The notes: generated by a model from the letters alone, not told the origin. A stretch of DNA of 64,000 nucleotides from Oscillospiraceae bacterium (GCA_017555565.1 JAFZGF010000040.1:1-64000), one strand, 5' to 3'. Shown: positions 40,312 to 49,978, counted from the first letter of the stretch. Numbers and translations are program-made.

Positions 40312-41222
40312 CAGATTATTTCCTTTTCCTTTTCAACAAAAAGTTTTACAACGCTCATTTTCTTTTCTGTAACATTTGCAATAGCATAGAATTTATCTTT
40401 GTAATAAACTCTGTAGTCGCCATCTGCTTTTGCGATACGGCTTCTTGCACCGTTGAGCAGGCGTTTTGCCAGCTCCGGTGAAAGATCAATTCTTTCCAGA
40501 TGCATAAATACCGTGTCAGTATTTACTATCAGGCTGTCGATGGTATCGTCGTTTCGTGCCTGCTGCAGTTGCTGCAGTGTAACACAGTCATCAAGAGTGT
40601 AGCCGCAGGCTTTTGTACGGGAAAGTGATGTAAGCACTGCACCGCAACCAAGATTTTCGCCCATATCTTCTACAAGTGTGCGGATGTATGTGCCTTCACT
40701 GCAAAGAACACGGATTTTGTATTCGTTGGCTGAAAGGGTTTCGTCTTCCAGCATTTCCAGTTCTTTAATAACCGCAAGACGTGGTTTGCGTTCGACCTGA
40801 GCAGCATCTACACCCCGGCGTGCCAGTTTGTAAAGTGGCTGACCGTTGATTTTTACAGCAGAATACATTGGTGGCAACTGTGTGATTTCGCCTTTGAAAT
40901 TTTCCATTTCTGCCAGCACATCATTCTTTTTGGAAAGCACTTCCCTTTCCTTTATAACCTCACCGGTTATATCACCTGTGTCGGTATTGAGGCCAAGTTT
41001 AAAGGTAGCAATATATTCTTTATCTTTGATGATCTGCATATCAACAGCTTTTGTGGCACGGCCCATAAACACAGGCAGTACACCTGTGGCCATAGGGTCA
41101 AGTGTGCCTGAATGACCTACTTTACGTGTGCCCAGGATACCGCGTGCTTTGGCTATAACATCAAAGCTTGTCCAGTCCTGAGGTTTGAATAATATAAGAA
41201 TACCGTTGCGGTCTACTGACAT
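40311..41222 (-). CDS. truB: tRNA pseudouridine(55) synthase TruB
   Basis: This 303-residue enzyme converts U55 of tRNA to pseudouridine. The catalytic Asp is in H-S-G-T-L-D-P-M-A-T-G-V-L (about 37-49). K-P-Q-D-W-T-S-F-D-V at the start, P-P-M-Y-S-A-V-K-I-N-G and C-S-E-G-T-Y-I-R-T-L further identify the family, and a PUA-like C-terminal part follows. It overlaps the upstream nrnA gene by 10 bp and ribF by one base. Confidence 0.96.
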   Translation of the reverse strand: MSVDRNGILILFKPQDWTSFDVIAKARGILGTRKVGHSGTLDPMATGVLPVFMGRATKAVDMQIIKDKEYIATFKLGLNTDTGDITGEVIKEREVLSKKNDVLAEMENFKGEITQLPPMYSAVKINGQPLYKLARRGVDAAQVERKPRLAVIKELEMLEDETLSANEYKIRVLCSEGTYIRTLVEDMGENLGCGAVLTSLSRTKACGYTLDDCVTLQQLQQARNDDTIDSLIVNTDTVFMHLERIDLSPELAKRLLNGARSRIAKADGDYRVYYKDKFYAIANVTEKKMSVVKLFVEKEKEII

Positions 41223-42172
41223 AATGTATTCTCCACCTCTCTGAGAATTGCTTTTTTAACTGTTTCGATACTTCCAATTACTTCACAGCCTGCTGCACGG
41301 ATGTGACCGCCACCGCCAAGAGCTGAAGCAATTGCGCAGGCATCTACTGTTTCTCCTGTGCGGATAGACAGCTTGTAACTGCCTTCTTCACGAAGTGGAC
41401 GGATAAGGATTGAAATATCTACACCTTCAAAATCACGTGGCATTGATGAAAGGCCGTCAAGGTCTGTAGGATCTGGCTGGATGTCCAGAATAGCTTCACG
41501 TGTAAGCACAAGCAGGGCACATCTGTCATCAAAGTAGTATTCCAGATTATTCATCATATATCTTTCCAGCTGTACAGCTTTTCTTGTTTTTGACATAAAG
41601 AATTTTTCCACCAGCAATGTGTGCTGTGCGCCCAGTTCCATAAGGCGTGCACCGATAATATGAGTCAGAGGTGTGGTGGAAGAATATTTGAAACAGCCGG
41701 TATCTGTAAGAATACCTGTGTAGAGACAGTCTGCAATATGTGGTGTGATTTCACAACCCATTTCACAGAGCACTTCGTACATCAGCTGTGCGGCGGCAGG
41801 ATAGTCTGCCTTGAGGCAGAGATATTCCGCATATTCGCCGTTGGATCCGTGATGGTCGATACACAGATTTATTTTATGAGCGTATTCCATAAGGCTGTCG
41901 CCCAGCAGGTTGATACCTGCAACATCAACAGAAACTACAAAATCAATTTCCGCTCCTTCCTCCACAAGAGGAATGTTGAGATAATCGTATTTTGCAGGAA
42001 TTCTGTTATGGCAAGAAACATATGCCTTTTTGCCTATGCCCGCAAGAGCATGAGCAAGGGCAGCTGCACTGCCAAGGGTGTCCCCGTCCGGATTTTTGTG
42101 ACAGAGAATAAGGATATTATCCTTTTCAAGCAACATCCGGGCAGTGGACTGTATATCAATTTTAGTTGTCAT
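41213..42172 (-). CDS. nrnA: DHH-family oligoribonuclease/PAP phosphatase NrnA
   Basis: This 319-residue enzyme degrades nano-RNA and dephosphorylates 3'-phosphoadenosine 5'-phosphate. The DHH motifs are complete: H-K-N-P-D-G-D-T-L-G-S (about 24-34), V-S-V-D-V-A-G, C-I-D-H-H-G-S-N and T-G-I-L-T-D-T-G-C-F. The DHHA1 domain ends with G-G-G-G-H-I-R-A-A-G-C. It lies between rbfA and truB, the normal order in Bacillota, overlapping both. Confidence 0.95.
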   Translation of the reverse strand: MTTKIDIQSTARMLLEKDNILILCHKNPDGDTLGSAAALAHALAGIGKKAYVSCHNRIPAKYDYLNIPLVEEGAEIDFVVSVDVAGINLLGDSLMEYAHKINLCIDHHGSNGEYAEYLCLKADYPAAAQLMYEVLCEMGCEITPHIADCLYTGILTDTGCFKYSSTTPLTHIIGARLMELGAQHTLLVEKFFMSKTRKAVQLERYMMNNLEYYFDDRCALLVLTREAILDIQPDPTDLDGLSSMPRDFEGVDISILIRPLREEGSYKLSIRTGETVDACAIASALGGGGHIRAAGCEVIGSIETVKKAILREVENTLCQ

Positions 42173-42512
42173 TTTTATTAATATCCCTTAATATCTCGTT
42201 GATTTTCTGGGCATATGCTGCACCTTCATCTTTTACAAATGTAAATTCAGGGCTGCGTTTGATATGGAGGCGTTTTGACAGTTCGCCTCTGATAAAGCCC
42301 CGGCCTTTTTTGAGTGCCTTGATTGCATTTTCGCATGCTTCGTCGCCTTCCAGAACGCTGATGTGTACTTTTGCGTTTGTAAGGTCAGGAGCAGTTTCTA
42401 CACGCATGATTGTAAGGAAACAGTCAAGACGTGGGTCTTTCATCTGAGATACAATGGAAATAAGTTCTCTTCTGATGTCTTCGTTCAATCTTTCAACTTT
42501 AGTTGAAGCCAT
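42162..42512 (-). CDS. rbfA: Ribosome-binding factor A
   Basis: This 116-residue protein has a KH-like fold and helps mature the 30S subunit (16S 5' end). Recognisable are V-E-R-L-N-E-D-I-R-R-E-L near the start, D-P-R-L, and the A-L-K-K-G-R-G-F-I-R-G-E-L block. The ATG at 42512 has AGGAGG 9 bases upstream; a longer in-frame start at 42542 lacks one. It overlaps nrnA by 11 bp. Confidence 0.95.
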   Translation of the reverse strand: MASTKVERLNEDIRRELISIVSQMKDPRLDCFLTIMRVETAPDLTNAKVHISVLEGDEACENAIKALKKGRGFIRGELSKRLHIKRSPEFTFVKDEGAAYAQKINEILRDINKNDN

Positions 42513-42576
42513 AGTGATTAACCTCCTGTAATTTATTGTCAACGCGGTATATTACCGCAATAATCTGTTATCAATA

Positions 42577-42647
42577 AGGGCCGATGAAGGCATCGGCCCT
42601 TACATTTTTATAGTTTTTAAGAAGCGGGATGTCCGGCAGGCCATCCC
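42577..42647. repeat. Two palindromic intergenic repeats between infB and rbfA
   Basis: AGGGCCGATGAAGGCATCGGCCCT (hairpin at 42577-42600) is followed at 42626-42647 by a second hairpin GGGATGTCCGGCAGGCCATCCC and then CTACG. They resemble the pair at 48500-48563. They interrupt the rbfA-infB gap and could attenuate or process the operon transcript. Confidence 0.65.
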
Positions 42648-42660
42648 CTACGCAATCTGA

Positions 42661-45276
42661 TTAGTCTTCGCGGTATTCTTCCATAATGAAGGATTCAAAT
42701 ATGTCGCCTTCTTTGATGTCGTTGAATTTTTCAAGACCGATACCACATTCGTAGCCAGCCATAACTTCTCTCTGGTCGTCTTTGAAACGTTTGAGTGAAG
42801 AAATTTCATCTTCAACGATAACGATACCGTCACGAACAACACGGATTTTTGCGTGTCTTGCAACTTTACCTTCTTTAACGTAACAGCCTGCAATTGTACC
42901 TGCAGAGGACAGTTTGAATACGTTACGAACTTCAGCCTGACCCAGTTCAACTTCTCTGAACTTAGGTGCCAGCATACCTTTCATAGCGTCTTTAACATCG
43001 TTGAGTGCATCGTAAATAACGCGGTACATACGCATTTCTACTTCGTTCTGTTCAGCATCCTGTTTAGCTGTAGCATCTGGACGAACGTTGAATCCGATGA
43101 TGATAGCGTTGGATGCAGATGCCAGCATAACGTCGGATTTGTTAACAGCACCAACTGCAGCGTGGATAACTTTTACACGTACTTCTTCGTTGGAGAGTTT
43201 TTCCAGAGACTGTTTAACAGCTTCTGCAGAACCCTGAACGTCAGCTTTAACGATGATTGGCAGTTCTTTCATTTCGCCCTGGGCAATCTGGCTGAACAGG
43301 TTATCCAGAGTAACTTTCTGAACAGCATTGAATTTTTCTTCCTTGAGTGCCTGCATACGTTTTTCAGCCAGTTCTCTTGCCAGTTTTTCATCTTCTACTG
43401 CGTCGAACAGGTCACCTGCTACAGGAACTTCTGTAAGACCGGTGATTTCAACTGGTGTGGATGGACCTGCAACTTCGATTCTTTCGCCTTTGTCGTTTGT
43501 CATTACACGAACACGACCAACTGCTGTACCGGCGATAAGAACATCACCTTTGTGCAGAGTACCGTTCTGAACCAGGATTGTAGCAACTGGGCCAAGACCT
43601 TTGTCCAGACGAGCTTCGATAACAGCACCTTTTGCACGGCGGTTAGGGTTAGCTTTGTATTCGTTAACTTCGCTGAGCAGGTTAACGTTTTCCAGCAGAT
43701 CATCAATACCGATACCCATTTTTGCAGAAACAGGCACACAGATTGTTTCACCGCCCCATTCTTCAGGAACAAGGCCGTATTCTGTAAGTTCCTGTTTTAC
43801 TTTGTCTGGGTTAGCTGTTGGTTTATCGATTTTGTTGATAGCAACAATAATTGGAATGTTTGCAGCTTTTGCGTGGTTGATGGATTCAACTGTCTGTGGC
43901 ATGATACCGTCATCAGCTGCAACAACCAGGATAGCAATATCTGTTACCATAGCACCGCGCTGACGCATTGATGTAAACGCTTCGTGACCAGGAGTATCCA
44001 GGAATGTGATTTTTTTGCCGCCTGCAACTACCTGGTAAGCACCGATGTGCTGTGTGATACCGCCAGCTTCGCCGGAAGTAACATTTGTGTTTCTGATAGC
44101 GTCCAGCAGGGATGTTTTACCGTGGTCAACGTGACCCATAACAACGATAACCGGTGGTCTTTCAACCAGTTCGTCTGCGCTGTCTTCAACTTCTTCAAAC
44201 AGTCTTTCTTCGATTGTTACAACTACTTCTTTTTCTACTTTTGCGCCCAGTTCTTCTGCAACAATAGCAGCTGTGTCGTAGTCAACAACCTGGCTGATGG
44301 AAGCCATAACACCCAGCATCATAAGACGTTTGATAACTTCGCTGGCTGTAACTTTAAGACGGGAAGCAAGATCGCCAACTGTGATTTCATCAGGAATCTG
44401 AACTTTAAGCTGTGCTTTTCTTGCTTTTTCCAGATGCAGTCTTTCCAGTTTTTCTGCTTCTGTTTCCTGTTTCTTTTTAGCATATGGGTTTTTGGAGTTC
44501 TGTTTGTTTTTGTTGCCGAACTTCTGTTTGCCACCCTGCTGATTTTTTCTCTGGCCGCCACCATAGTTCTTTGTGCCTGCCAGTTCGTCATATTTTTCAT
44601 TGAATTTGTCCATATTTACATTTGACTGACGTGTGTCAACTGTAACTGTAACAAATTCCTGTTTTTCAACTTCCTGTTTTTCAACTTTAGGTTTTTTGTT
44701 TGTTTTTGTTTCAACAACTGTGCCGTCTGCACGTTTCAGAGGTTCGTTTGGATTGTGTGGAGCCTTTGGCTGTGCTGGTTTTGCAGCTGGCTGAACAGGT
44801 TTCTGCTGTGGAGCAGGTTTATTTTCCTGTTTTTTAGGCTGCTGACGGTTGTCACGATTATCGCGGCTGTCTTTGTTTCTGTTGTCCTGTTTGAAATCTT
44901 TTCTGTCTTTGTTGTCTCTTGCAGGGCGTTCAGATCTTTCATTTCTGTCAGCTTTTGGAGCATCTTTAGCTGGTTTTCTATCAGCTTTAGGTGCTTCTTT
45001 TTTAGGCCGTGGAGCAGCTTTCTTTTCTTCTTTAGCAGCTGGTTTTGTTTCCTTTTTAGGTTCAGCCTTTACTTCTTTTTTATCAAGGTATGTGGCAATG
45101 TTGTCGATTTTGCCCTGCTGTGAATACAGTTCAAAAGCGATGTTTGCCTGTTCTTCTGTGAGAACTGTGGATTTTTTTATTTCTGTACCAAGAACTTCGC
45201 TGAGCTGTGTCAGTGTTGTTTTGGCGTTGAGGTTAAAATCAGATATAAGGTCGCTTGCTTTATATTTAATTACCAT
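42661..45276 (-). CDS. infB: Translation initiation factor IF-2
   Basis: This 871-residue GTPase places initiator tRNA on the 30S subunit. An N-terminal IF2_N domain is followed by a long low-complexity K/P/N/R/D-rich linker (about 65-270). The second IF2_N domain starts near 285. The G domain has [14 protein letters not shown] (about 380), D-T-P-G-H-E-A-F and N-K-I-D-K. Domains II to IV follow with the expected C-terminal I-K-E-G-D. The linker contains many short repeats typical of IF-2. It lies after ylxQ in the operon. Confidence 0.97.
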   Translation of the reverse strand: MVIKYKASDLISDFNLNAKTTLTQLSEVLGTEIKKSTVLTEEQANIAFELYSQQGKIDNIATYLDKKEVKAEPKKETKPAAKEEKKAAPRPKKEAPKADRKPAKDAPKADRNERSERPARDNKDRKDFKQDNRNKDSRDNRDNRQQPKKQENKPAPQQKPVQPAAKPAQPKAPHNPNEPLKRADGTVVETKTNKKPKVEKQEVEKQEFVTVTVDTRQSNVNMDKFNEKYDELAGTKNYGGGQRKNQQGGKQKFGNKNKQNSKNPYAKKKQETEAEKLERLHLEKARKAQLKVQIPDEITVGDLASRLKVTASEVIKRLMMLGVMASISQVVDYDTAAIVAEELGAKVEKEVVVTIEERLFEEVEDSADELVERPPVIVVMGHVDHGKTSLLDAIRNTNVTSGEAGGITQHIGAYQVVAGGKKITFLDTPGHEAFTSMRQRGAMVTDIAILVVAADDGIMPQTVESINHAKAANIPIIVAINKIDKPTANPDKVKQELTEYGLVPEEWGGETICVPVSAKMGIGIDDLLENVNLLSEVNEYKANPNRRAKGAVIEARLDKGLGPVATILVQNGTLHKGDVLIAGTAVGRVRVMTNDKGERIEVAGPSTPVEITGLTEVPVAGDLFDAVEDEKLARELAEKRMQALKEEKFNAVQKVTLDNLFSQIAQGEMKELPIIVKADVQGSAEAVKQSLEKLSNEEVRVKVIHAAVGAVNKSDVMLASASNAIIIGFNVRPDATAKQDAEQNEVEMRMYRVIYDALNDVKDAMKGMLAPKFREVELGQAEVRNVFKLSSAGTIAGCYVKEGKVARHAKIRVVRDGIVIVEDEISSLKRFKDDQREVMAGYECGIGLEKFNDIKEGDIFESFIMEEYRED

Positions 45277-45295
45277 TTACAACTCTCCTTCTGTC

Positions 45296-45589
45296 TTATT
45301 GAAGTGCGTTTCTTGCCAGTACAGCCAGATTTTCATCTGTAACTGCCAGAACGCCTGTCAGTCTGCCTGCAACCTGAGAAATCTCAAATTGGGTAAGACC
45401 TGTATTGTGAACTTCTGTGAGGTCTTCACAGAAATAATTTACTCTTTTTACTGTTTTTTCGCTCAAGTCTTCTGCCAGTAAAACGATATGGGCAGTGCCG
45501 TGGATAACCGCTGTTTTTACAGCGTCAAATCCCATAACCAGCTTGCCGGATTTTTTTGCCAGGGACAATGCAAAAAGAAGTTTATTCAT
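45296..45589 (-). CDS. ylxQ: L7Ae-family RNA-binding protein YlxQ
   Basis: This 97-residue L7Ae/L30e-like protein has L-A-K-K-S-G-K-L-V-M-G-F-D-A-V at the start and V-L-L-A-E-D-L-S-E-K-T. Family members bind kink-turn RNA. The ATG at 45589 overlaps the last codons of ylxR by 8 bp and has AGGAG about 10 bases upstream. A longer frame to 45646 runs through ylxR and is rejected. It is encoded between ylxR and infB, the conserved order in Bacillota. Confidence 0.92.
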   Translation of the reverse strand: MNKLLFALSLAKKSGKLVMGFDAVKTAVIHGTAHIVLLAEDLSEKTVKRVNYFCEDLTEVHNTGLTQFEISQVAGRLTGVLAVTDENLAVLARNALQ

Positions 45590-45851
45590 CTGCTGTAATC
45601 TCCTGTTCAAGACGGGCATAAATTTCTGCGCTGATGGATGTTTCAAATGCTTTTTCCAGCTTTTTGCCTTTGATGGCAGCTTTCAGACATTTGATGTCAT
45701 TGCAGATATATGCGCCGCGGCCTGGTTTTTTGCCTGTCATATCGATGGAAATTTCGCCTTCGGCATTTCTTACTACTCTGATAAGTTCTTTTTTATCTTT
45801 TGAAGTGTTACAGCCGATGCATTTTCTCTGTGGGATTTTTCTGATAGCCAT
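45582..45851 (-). CDS. ylxR: YlxR/RnpM family protein (DUF448)
   Basis: This 89-residue protein shows R-K-C-I-G-C-N-T-S-K-D-K-K-E-L-I-R-V-V-R and G-K-K-P-G-R-G-A-Y-I-C, the DUF448 signature. The family binds RNA; RnpM of Bacillus modulates RNase P. It sits directly after nusA and overlaps ylxQ by 8 bp. GGAG precedes the ATG. Confidence 0.94.
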   Translation of the reverse strand: MAIRKIPQRKCIGCNTSKDKKELIRVVRNAEGEISIDMTGKKPGRGAYICNDIKCLKAAIKGKKLEKAFETSISAEIYARLEQEITADE

Positions 45852-45871
45852 AATGTCACTCCTTTTCCTTA

Positions 45872-46921
45872 TTATTCGCCGAAGTAGCCGCTTTCAGGAT
45901 GGATATCAATATTATAGCCTGTAAGACGGGCTGCAAGACGAGCATTCTGACCTTTGTTGCCGATAGCAAGTGAGAGCTGTTCGTCAGGTACTGTTACACG
46001 GCAGCTTTTTGGCTGCTGTGAAAGGATTTCTACGCTAACAACTGCAGATGGTGAAAGAGCAGCAGAGATAAATTCAGCTGGGTCTTCGCTCCATTTTACG
46101 ATGTCGATTTTTTCGCCACCGATCTGTGCGATTACATTTTCAACACGGCTGCGTTTTGTACCGATGCAAGCGCCGATAGCATCTACGTTTTCGTCTTTGG
46201 ACCAAACTGCCATTTTTGTTCTTGCGCCAGCTTCACGGCTGATAGCTTTGATTTCTACTGTGCCGTCGTAGATTTCTGGTACTTCCAGTTCAAACATTCT
46301 GCTTACAAAGCCTGGATGTGTTCTGGACAGCATGATTTTTGGACCACGGTCTGTGGAGATAACATCTACAACATAAACTTTGATGTGGTCGCCTGGTTTG
46401 ATTTCTTCGCCTGGAATCATTTCTTCTTTAGGAAGAACAAATTCGTTGGAACCGATCTGCAGGATAGCAGCGCCACTCTTTTCGCTGATTCTCTGAACAA
46501 TACCTGTTACCAGTTCTTTAGCTTTGCCCTGCATATCTGCAAACAGCTGTGCTTTTTCAGCTTCTTTGATACCCTGACGAATAACGTTTTTAGCAGCACC
46601 GATAGCGATGTAGCCAAAATCTTTTGTTTTAAGTGGGATTGGCAGAACTGTGCCAACTTTTACTCTTGCTCTGATTTTTTTAGCATCTTCCAGAGAGATT
46701 TCTGTATCTGGATCATAAACATCTTCAACAACTGTTTTCATAACAGCTACAGAGAAGTTTTTCTTTTCGTGGTCAACTGTAACATTTACGTTGCCTTCGA
46801 TACCCAGGTCTTTTTCTACTGCTACTTCCATTGCTTTAACAATTTTTTCCAGCAGAACTTCTTTTTTAATGCCTCTTTCTTTTTCGATAATATCAAGGGC
46901 TTCAAAAAATTCTTTATTCAT
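45872..46921 (-). CDS. nusA: Transcription termination/antitermination factor NusA
   Basis: This 349-residue protein has the N-terminal RNA-polymerase-binding domain (about 1-125, with E-K-E-R-G-I-K-K-E-V-L), an S1 domain (about 130-200) and two KH domains (about 205-345, with A-C-I-G-T-K-R-S-R-V and A-I-G-N-K-G-Q-N-A-R-L-A). It lacks the C-terminal acidic repeats of proteobacterial NusA, as normal in Bacillota. It affects pausing, termination and antitermination. It follows rimP by 15 bp with AGGAGG before the ATG. Confidence 0.97.
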   Translation of the reverse strand: MNKEFFEALDIIEKERGIKKEVLLEKIVKAMEVAVEKDLGIEGNVNVTVDHEKKNFSVAVMKTVVEDVYDPDTEISLEDAKKIRARVKVGTVLPIPLKTKDFGYIAIGAAKNVIRQGIKEAEKAQLFADMQGKAKELVTGIVQRISEKSGAAILQIGSNEFVLPKEEMIPGEEIKPGDHIKVYVVDVISTDRGPKIMLSRTHPGFVSRMFELEVPEIYDGTVEIKAISREAGARTKMAVWSKDENVDAIGACIGTKRSRVENVIAQIGGEKIDIVKWSEDPAEFISAALSPSAVVSVEILSQQPKSCRVTVPDEQLSLAIGNKGQNARLAARLTGYNIDIHPESGYFGE

Positions 46922-46936
46922 TTTTTATCTATCCTC

Positions 46937-47416
46937 CTAAAATAATCCTTCGTCATCACAGAGTTTTACATAGGATGTTTCTTTTACAACGACATCCATA
47001 GAAATACCGTCTTCTTTTTCGATTGTGATAACGCCATCGTTATAAGCTGTAAGTGTACCTTTTACTTCTTTTACGCCGTCAACAGCGCGGATAAGACGTG
47101 CCAGAACAACCTGACCCATTTTCTTTTCGAAGTGGAAAGGTTTGGTAAGTTTTCTGCCCAGACCTGCAGAGGAAACTTCAAAGTTATAGCTCTGTTTGAT
47201 TGGGTCAGCTTCGTCAATCAGCGGGTCAACCGCACGGGACACAGCCACACATTCATCGATAAACACACCTTCGTTGTCTTTATCGATAAGAATTCTCAAA
47301 ACCCAGTCCGGACCTTCTTTTTCAAAAGTAACGTCCCACAGGATAAGACCCTGCTGGTCGCAAATAGGTCTTGCCAGTTCTTCTACAATATCAGTTGCTT
47401 TTCTTCCTTTAGCCAA
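46937..47416 (-). CDS. rimP: Ribosome maturation factor RimP
   Basis: This 159-residue protein is needed for 30S assembly. It has the RimP N-terminal domain (L-I-L-W-D-V-T-F-E-K-E-G, L-R-I-L-I-D-K-D-N-E-G-V, E-C-V-A-V-S-R-A-V-D) and the SH3-like C-terminal domain (Y-N-F-E-V-S-S-A-G-L-G-R-K-L). The start codon is TTG at 47416; GGAGGT lies 7 bases upstream, and no ATG fits the family start. It is the first gene of the long operon that runs to ribF. Confidence 0.95.
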   Translation of the reverse strand: MAKGRKATDIVEELARPICDQQGLILWDVTFEKEGPDWVLRILIDKDNEGVFIDECVAVSRAVDPLIDEADPIKQSYNFEVSSAGLGRKLTKPFHFEKKMGQVVLARLIRAVDGVKEVKGTLTAYNDGVITIEKEDGISMDVVVKETSYVKLCDDEGLF

Positions 47417-47453
47417 AGCAGATTACCTCCATTTTATATTTTGCTAAAAACAA

Positions 47454-47475
47454 GAGAGTGGGTTACCCCACTCTC
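47454..47475 (-). terminator. Leader hairpin upstream of rimP, possible attenuator
   Basis: The 9-bp stem GAGAGTGGG / CCCACTCTC has a 4-base loop. On the minus strand it is followed by TTGTTTTT and lies between the promoter and rimP, so it has the form of an intrinsic terminator in the operon leader. Confidence 0.65.
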
Positions 47476-47503
47476 CTTTGCTTAAAGATTAATTTACGAT
47501 ATA

Positions 47504-47532
47504 AATATATCATATATTTTGTGATTTTGCAA
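47504..47532 (-). promoter_or_regulatory. Promoter of the rimP-nusA-infB-ribF operon
   Basis: On the minus strand TTGCAA (47532-47527), 17 bases and TATATT (47509-47504) are present. Transcription would start about 25 bases before the leader hairpin. Confidence 0.6.
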
Positions 47533-47585
47533 TAGTTTTTGTGTGATTTTTTGAAAGATTTGCTGAATTTCCTAAATATATTGGT

Positions 47586-48413
47586 TTAAATCAGCATCTT
47601 GTATACTTCTTCAATTTGTTTGTATGGTGGATAATATGATTCTTCATATTCTTCTATCCACTTATCTGCTATACTAAAATATTCTTCTTTTGAAACCTGA
47701 ACTTCATCAATATAAAACTCATTTTCAGTTTCTTTACCCATATGGACTTCTTCAAGTTTTAATACGTTTGAAAAAGTTCCATCCGCATTATGCTTACAAA
47801 AAGTATATCTGTGGTAAGTACCAACACGACGATAACCTATCATACCATTTTTCAATATACACATATCGCCAACCCAACTATGTACAATATCGCCATTTAC
47901 ATATGTGTAAACTTCGGCCTCTGCCAAAATAGGAGAGCCATAACGCACCAATAATTCTGGTATACCATCATTTTCAAAGTCGTACAGACAATAACCGGTT
48001 ACAACGTCGTCGTCATAACAAAAGTCATCTTTATAACTCCAATTTTCCAATTTCTTAATCATATAATCATTATAAAGTTTTATAGCCTTATTGTATTCAT
48101 TACTCTTTGAAGCATCTTCTGTAAAGAAATTATATTTTACAAAATAATTTGTTTTTTCGTCACTTATATTATCATTTACAGTCGAATTCATATTTTGGCT
48201 GTTTGATGGCTCTGAATCAGGCTCTGTTTGACTACTTTTATCATATACAGATGATGTCCGAGATACAGAAATGGCATCTTTCTCCGATGAAGACCGTGAC
48301 ACTGTACTTCTTTCCACCACTGACGATGAATGTGGCACAGAATCTGTATGCCCTGTGGTACAGCCACAAAGCAATATAGAAAATATTAAAATCAGTGCAA
48401 TTAATTTTCTCAC
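47586..48413 (-). CDS. Lipoprotein of unknown function
   Basis: This 275-residue protein has a lipoprotein signal peptide with lipobox L-L-C-G-C near residue 18, then a Ser/Asp-rich low-complexity stretch (about 22-90). A globular domain follows, with E-N-D-G-I-P-E-L-L-V-R-Y-G, a motif common in secreted or lipoproteins of gut Clostridia whose function is unknown. It is probably anchored to the outer face of the membrane. It stands alone between the rimP promoter and a repeat region. Confidence 0.78.
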   Translation of the reverse strand: MRKLIALILIFSILLCGCTTGHTDSVPHSSSVVERSTVSRSSSEKDAISVSRTSSVYDKSSQTEPDSEPSNSQNMNSTVNDNISDEKTNYFVKYNFFTEDASKSNEYNKAIKLYNDYMIKKLENWSYKDDFCYDDDVVTGYCLYDFENDGIPELLVRYGSPILAEAEVYTYVNGDIVHSWVGDMCILKNGMIGYRRVGTYHRYTFCKHNADGTFSNVLKLEEVHMGKETENEFYIDEVQVSKEEYFSIADKWIEEYEESYYPPYKQIEEVYKMLI

Positions 48414-48499
48414 ATAACCACCCCATTTACTTGTTCTAATTATAACTTTTATTTACAGCATAAACAATAATTGTGATAATTTTATTATAAAAAAGAAAA

Positions 48500-48563
48500 G
48501 GGACGATGTGGGCATCGTCCCCTACTTATATATAATTTTAAGCGGGCGATTCGTGAATCGCCC
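48500..48563. repeat. Two palindromic repeats (GGG-CGAT...ATCG-CCC CTAC type)
   Basis: A first hairpin, GGGACGATGTGGGCATCGTCCC (48500-48521) followed by CCTAC, and a second, GGGCGATTCGTGAATCGCCC (48544-48563) followed by CTACG, lie between two gene ends. The second is a sequence I recall as a common interspersed repeat in Clostridia. The pair may also end the leftward transcript coming from 48.4 kb or the rightward side. Confidence 0.7.
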
Positions 48564-48580
48564 CTACGCGCCAATTATTG

Positions 48581-49813
48581 TTAAAACACCCATTCGCCGT
48601 TTTCAAACAGCAGGACTTTTTCGCCGTTTTCGCATATACCTGTGATTTTCATATCAGCAGAGCCAATCATCACATCTTCGTGAATAACAGACTGGTTTAC
48701 ACCTTTTGCCAGCAGCTGTTCTTCGCTCATTTTTTCACCGCCAACAACTGTACCTGGGTAGCCTTCGCCAAAGGCGATATGGCAGGCGGCATTTTCGTCA
48801 AACAGAGTGTTGTAGAAAAGGATATTTTCTTTGTTGATAGGGCTGGAAGAAGAAACCAGTGCTACTTCACCGATACGTGATGCGCCTTCGTCTGTTTCCA
48901 GCAGGCTTTTCAGCAGGTCTTTGCCTACTTTTGCATCATAGTCCACAACCTTGCCGTCTTTGAAAGTCAGCACAAATTCATCAATAAGGCTGCCGTTGTA
49001 AACATAAGGTTTTGTGCCGTAAACAATACCGTTTACTCTGTCTTTGTGTGGTGCAGTAAACAGTTCTTCTGTTGGCATATTAGGAATAAATTCCACACCT
49101 GCTTCACTGTATTCGCTTACACCGCCCCACAGTCTGTCTTCAGCCAGACCTACATAAAGGTCTGTGCCGTTGGAAGATTCAAAGTGAACTTCTGTCAGTT
49201 TCATTTCGTTGATTCTGTCACGGCGTTTTGCTGCAGTGCGTGCATAGTCCAGCCAGTTTGCAACAGCATCGCCTTCAACACGGCTTACTTTGAAAATAGT
49301 CTGCCACAGTTTTTCCATAGCCTGGTCAGCTGGCAGGTCTGGGAAAACCTTCTTTGCCCAGCCTACAGTAGGCACAGCAATAACACACCACTGAATACGG
49401 GATGCCATTGTATAAGAGCGGTATTCTGCCAGAGCGTTCATTTTTGCAATGGATGCGGCATTGATTTTCTGCATATCAAGACCTTTGTAAATTTCAGGGT
49501 CAGAGCCAGTGATAGAAAGGATTGCGGCACTGCCTTCGGATTTGATGTACTGCAGATAGGATTCCTGAATCCAAGGTTTTACATCACAGAGAACTTCCTG
49601 GGCTGTGCGTTCCATTTTGATTCTGGACAGTTTTTCATCTGACCAGTTTACCACGACTTCCCTTGCACCTGCATCGTAAGCCGCTGTGGCGCAGTGATGC
49701 ACAAGGTCTGCCGCTGTGATTGGAGCGTTGATAATAAGTGTCTGACCCGGCTGGATGTTTACACCAGCTTTTACAGCCATTTCGCCGTATTGTTTAAGCA
49801 ATTTATCGTTCAT
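48581..49813 (-). CDS. M29-family metallo-aminopeptidase (AmpS/PepS type)
   Basis: This 410-residue cytoplasmic aminopeptidase matches the M29 family. It has G-V-N-I-Q-P-G-Q-T-L-I-I-N-A-P near the start and V-H-F-E-S-S-N-G-T-D-L-Y-V-G-L in the middle. The metal-ligand region E-E-L-F-T-A-P-H-K-D-R-V-N-G is at about 256-269. The C-terminus has E-G-A-S-R-I-G-E-V-A-L-V, A-C-H-I-A-F-G-E-G-Y, H-E-D-V-M-I-G and finally A-D-M-K-I-T-G. Length is normal. Family members release N-terminal residues with broad specificity. Confidence 0.93.
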   Translation of the reverse strand: MNDKLLKQYGEMAVKAGVNIQPGQTLIINAPITAADLVHHCATAAYDAGAREVVVNWSDEKLSRIKMERTAQEVLCDVKPWIQESYLQYIKSEGSAAILSITGSDPEIYKGLDMQKINAASIAKMNALAEYRSYTMASRIQWCVIAVPTVGWAKKVFPDLPADQAMEKLWQTIFKVSRVEGDAVANWLDYARTAAKRRDRINEMKLTEVHFESSNGTDLYVGLAEDRLWGGVSEYSEAGVEFIPNMPTEELFTAPHKDRVNGIVYGTKPYVYNGSLIDEFVLTFKDGKVVDYDAKVGKDLLKSLLETDEGASRIGEVALVSSSSPINKENILFYNTLFDENAACHIAFGEGYPGTVVGGEKMSEEQLLAKGVNQSVIHEDVMIGSADMKITGICENGEKVLLFENGEWVF

Positions 49814-49923
49814 AGTAGTTACCTCTTTTTATTTTAATAGATATATTTTAACACAAAGTGCAATGTTTAAACAAGGTGCATTTCCATTCAATATTGCGAT
49901 TGCAAATTGTTAAGAATTTCTTA

Positions 49924-49978
49924 ATTTTATCGAAAAACGATAAAATTCACTTGAAAAACAATAATTTTATGCTATATT
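49924..49978 (+). promoter_or_regulatory. Operator palindrome and promoter of the DUF2975/XRE pair
   Basis: A perfect 9-bp palindrome ATTTTATCG-n5-CGATAAAAT (49924-49946) lies just upstream of TTGAAA (49951-49956), 16 bases and TATATT (49973-49978). The XRE protein encoded second in the operon is the likely ligand. Confidence 0.6.
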
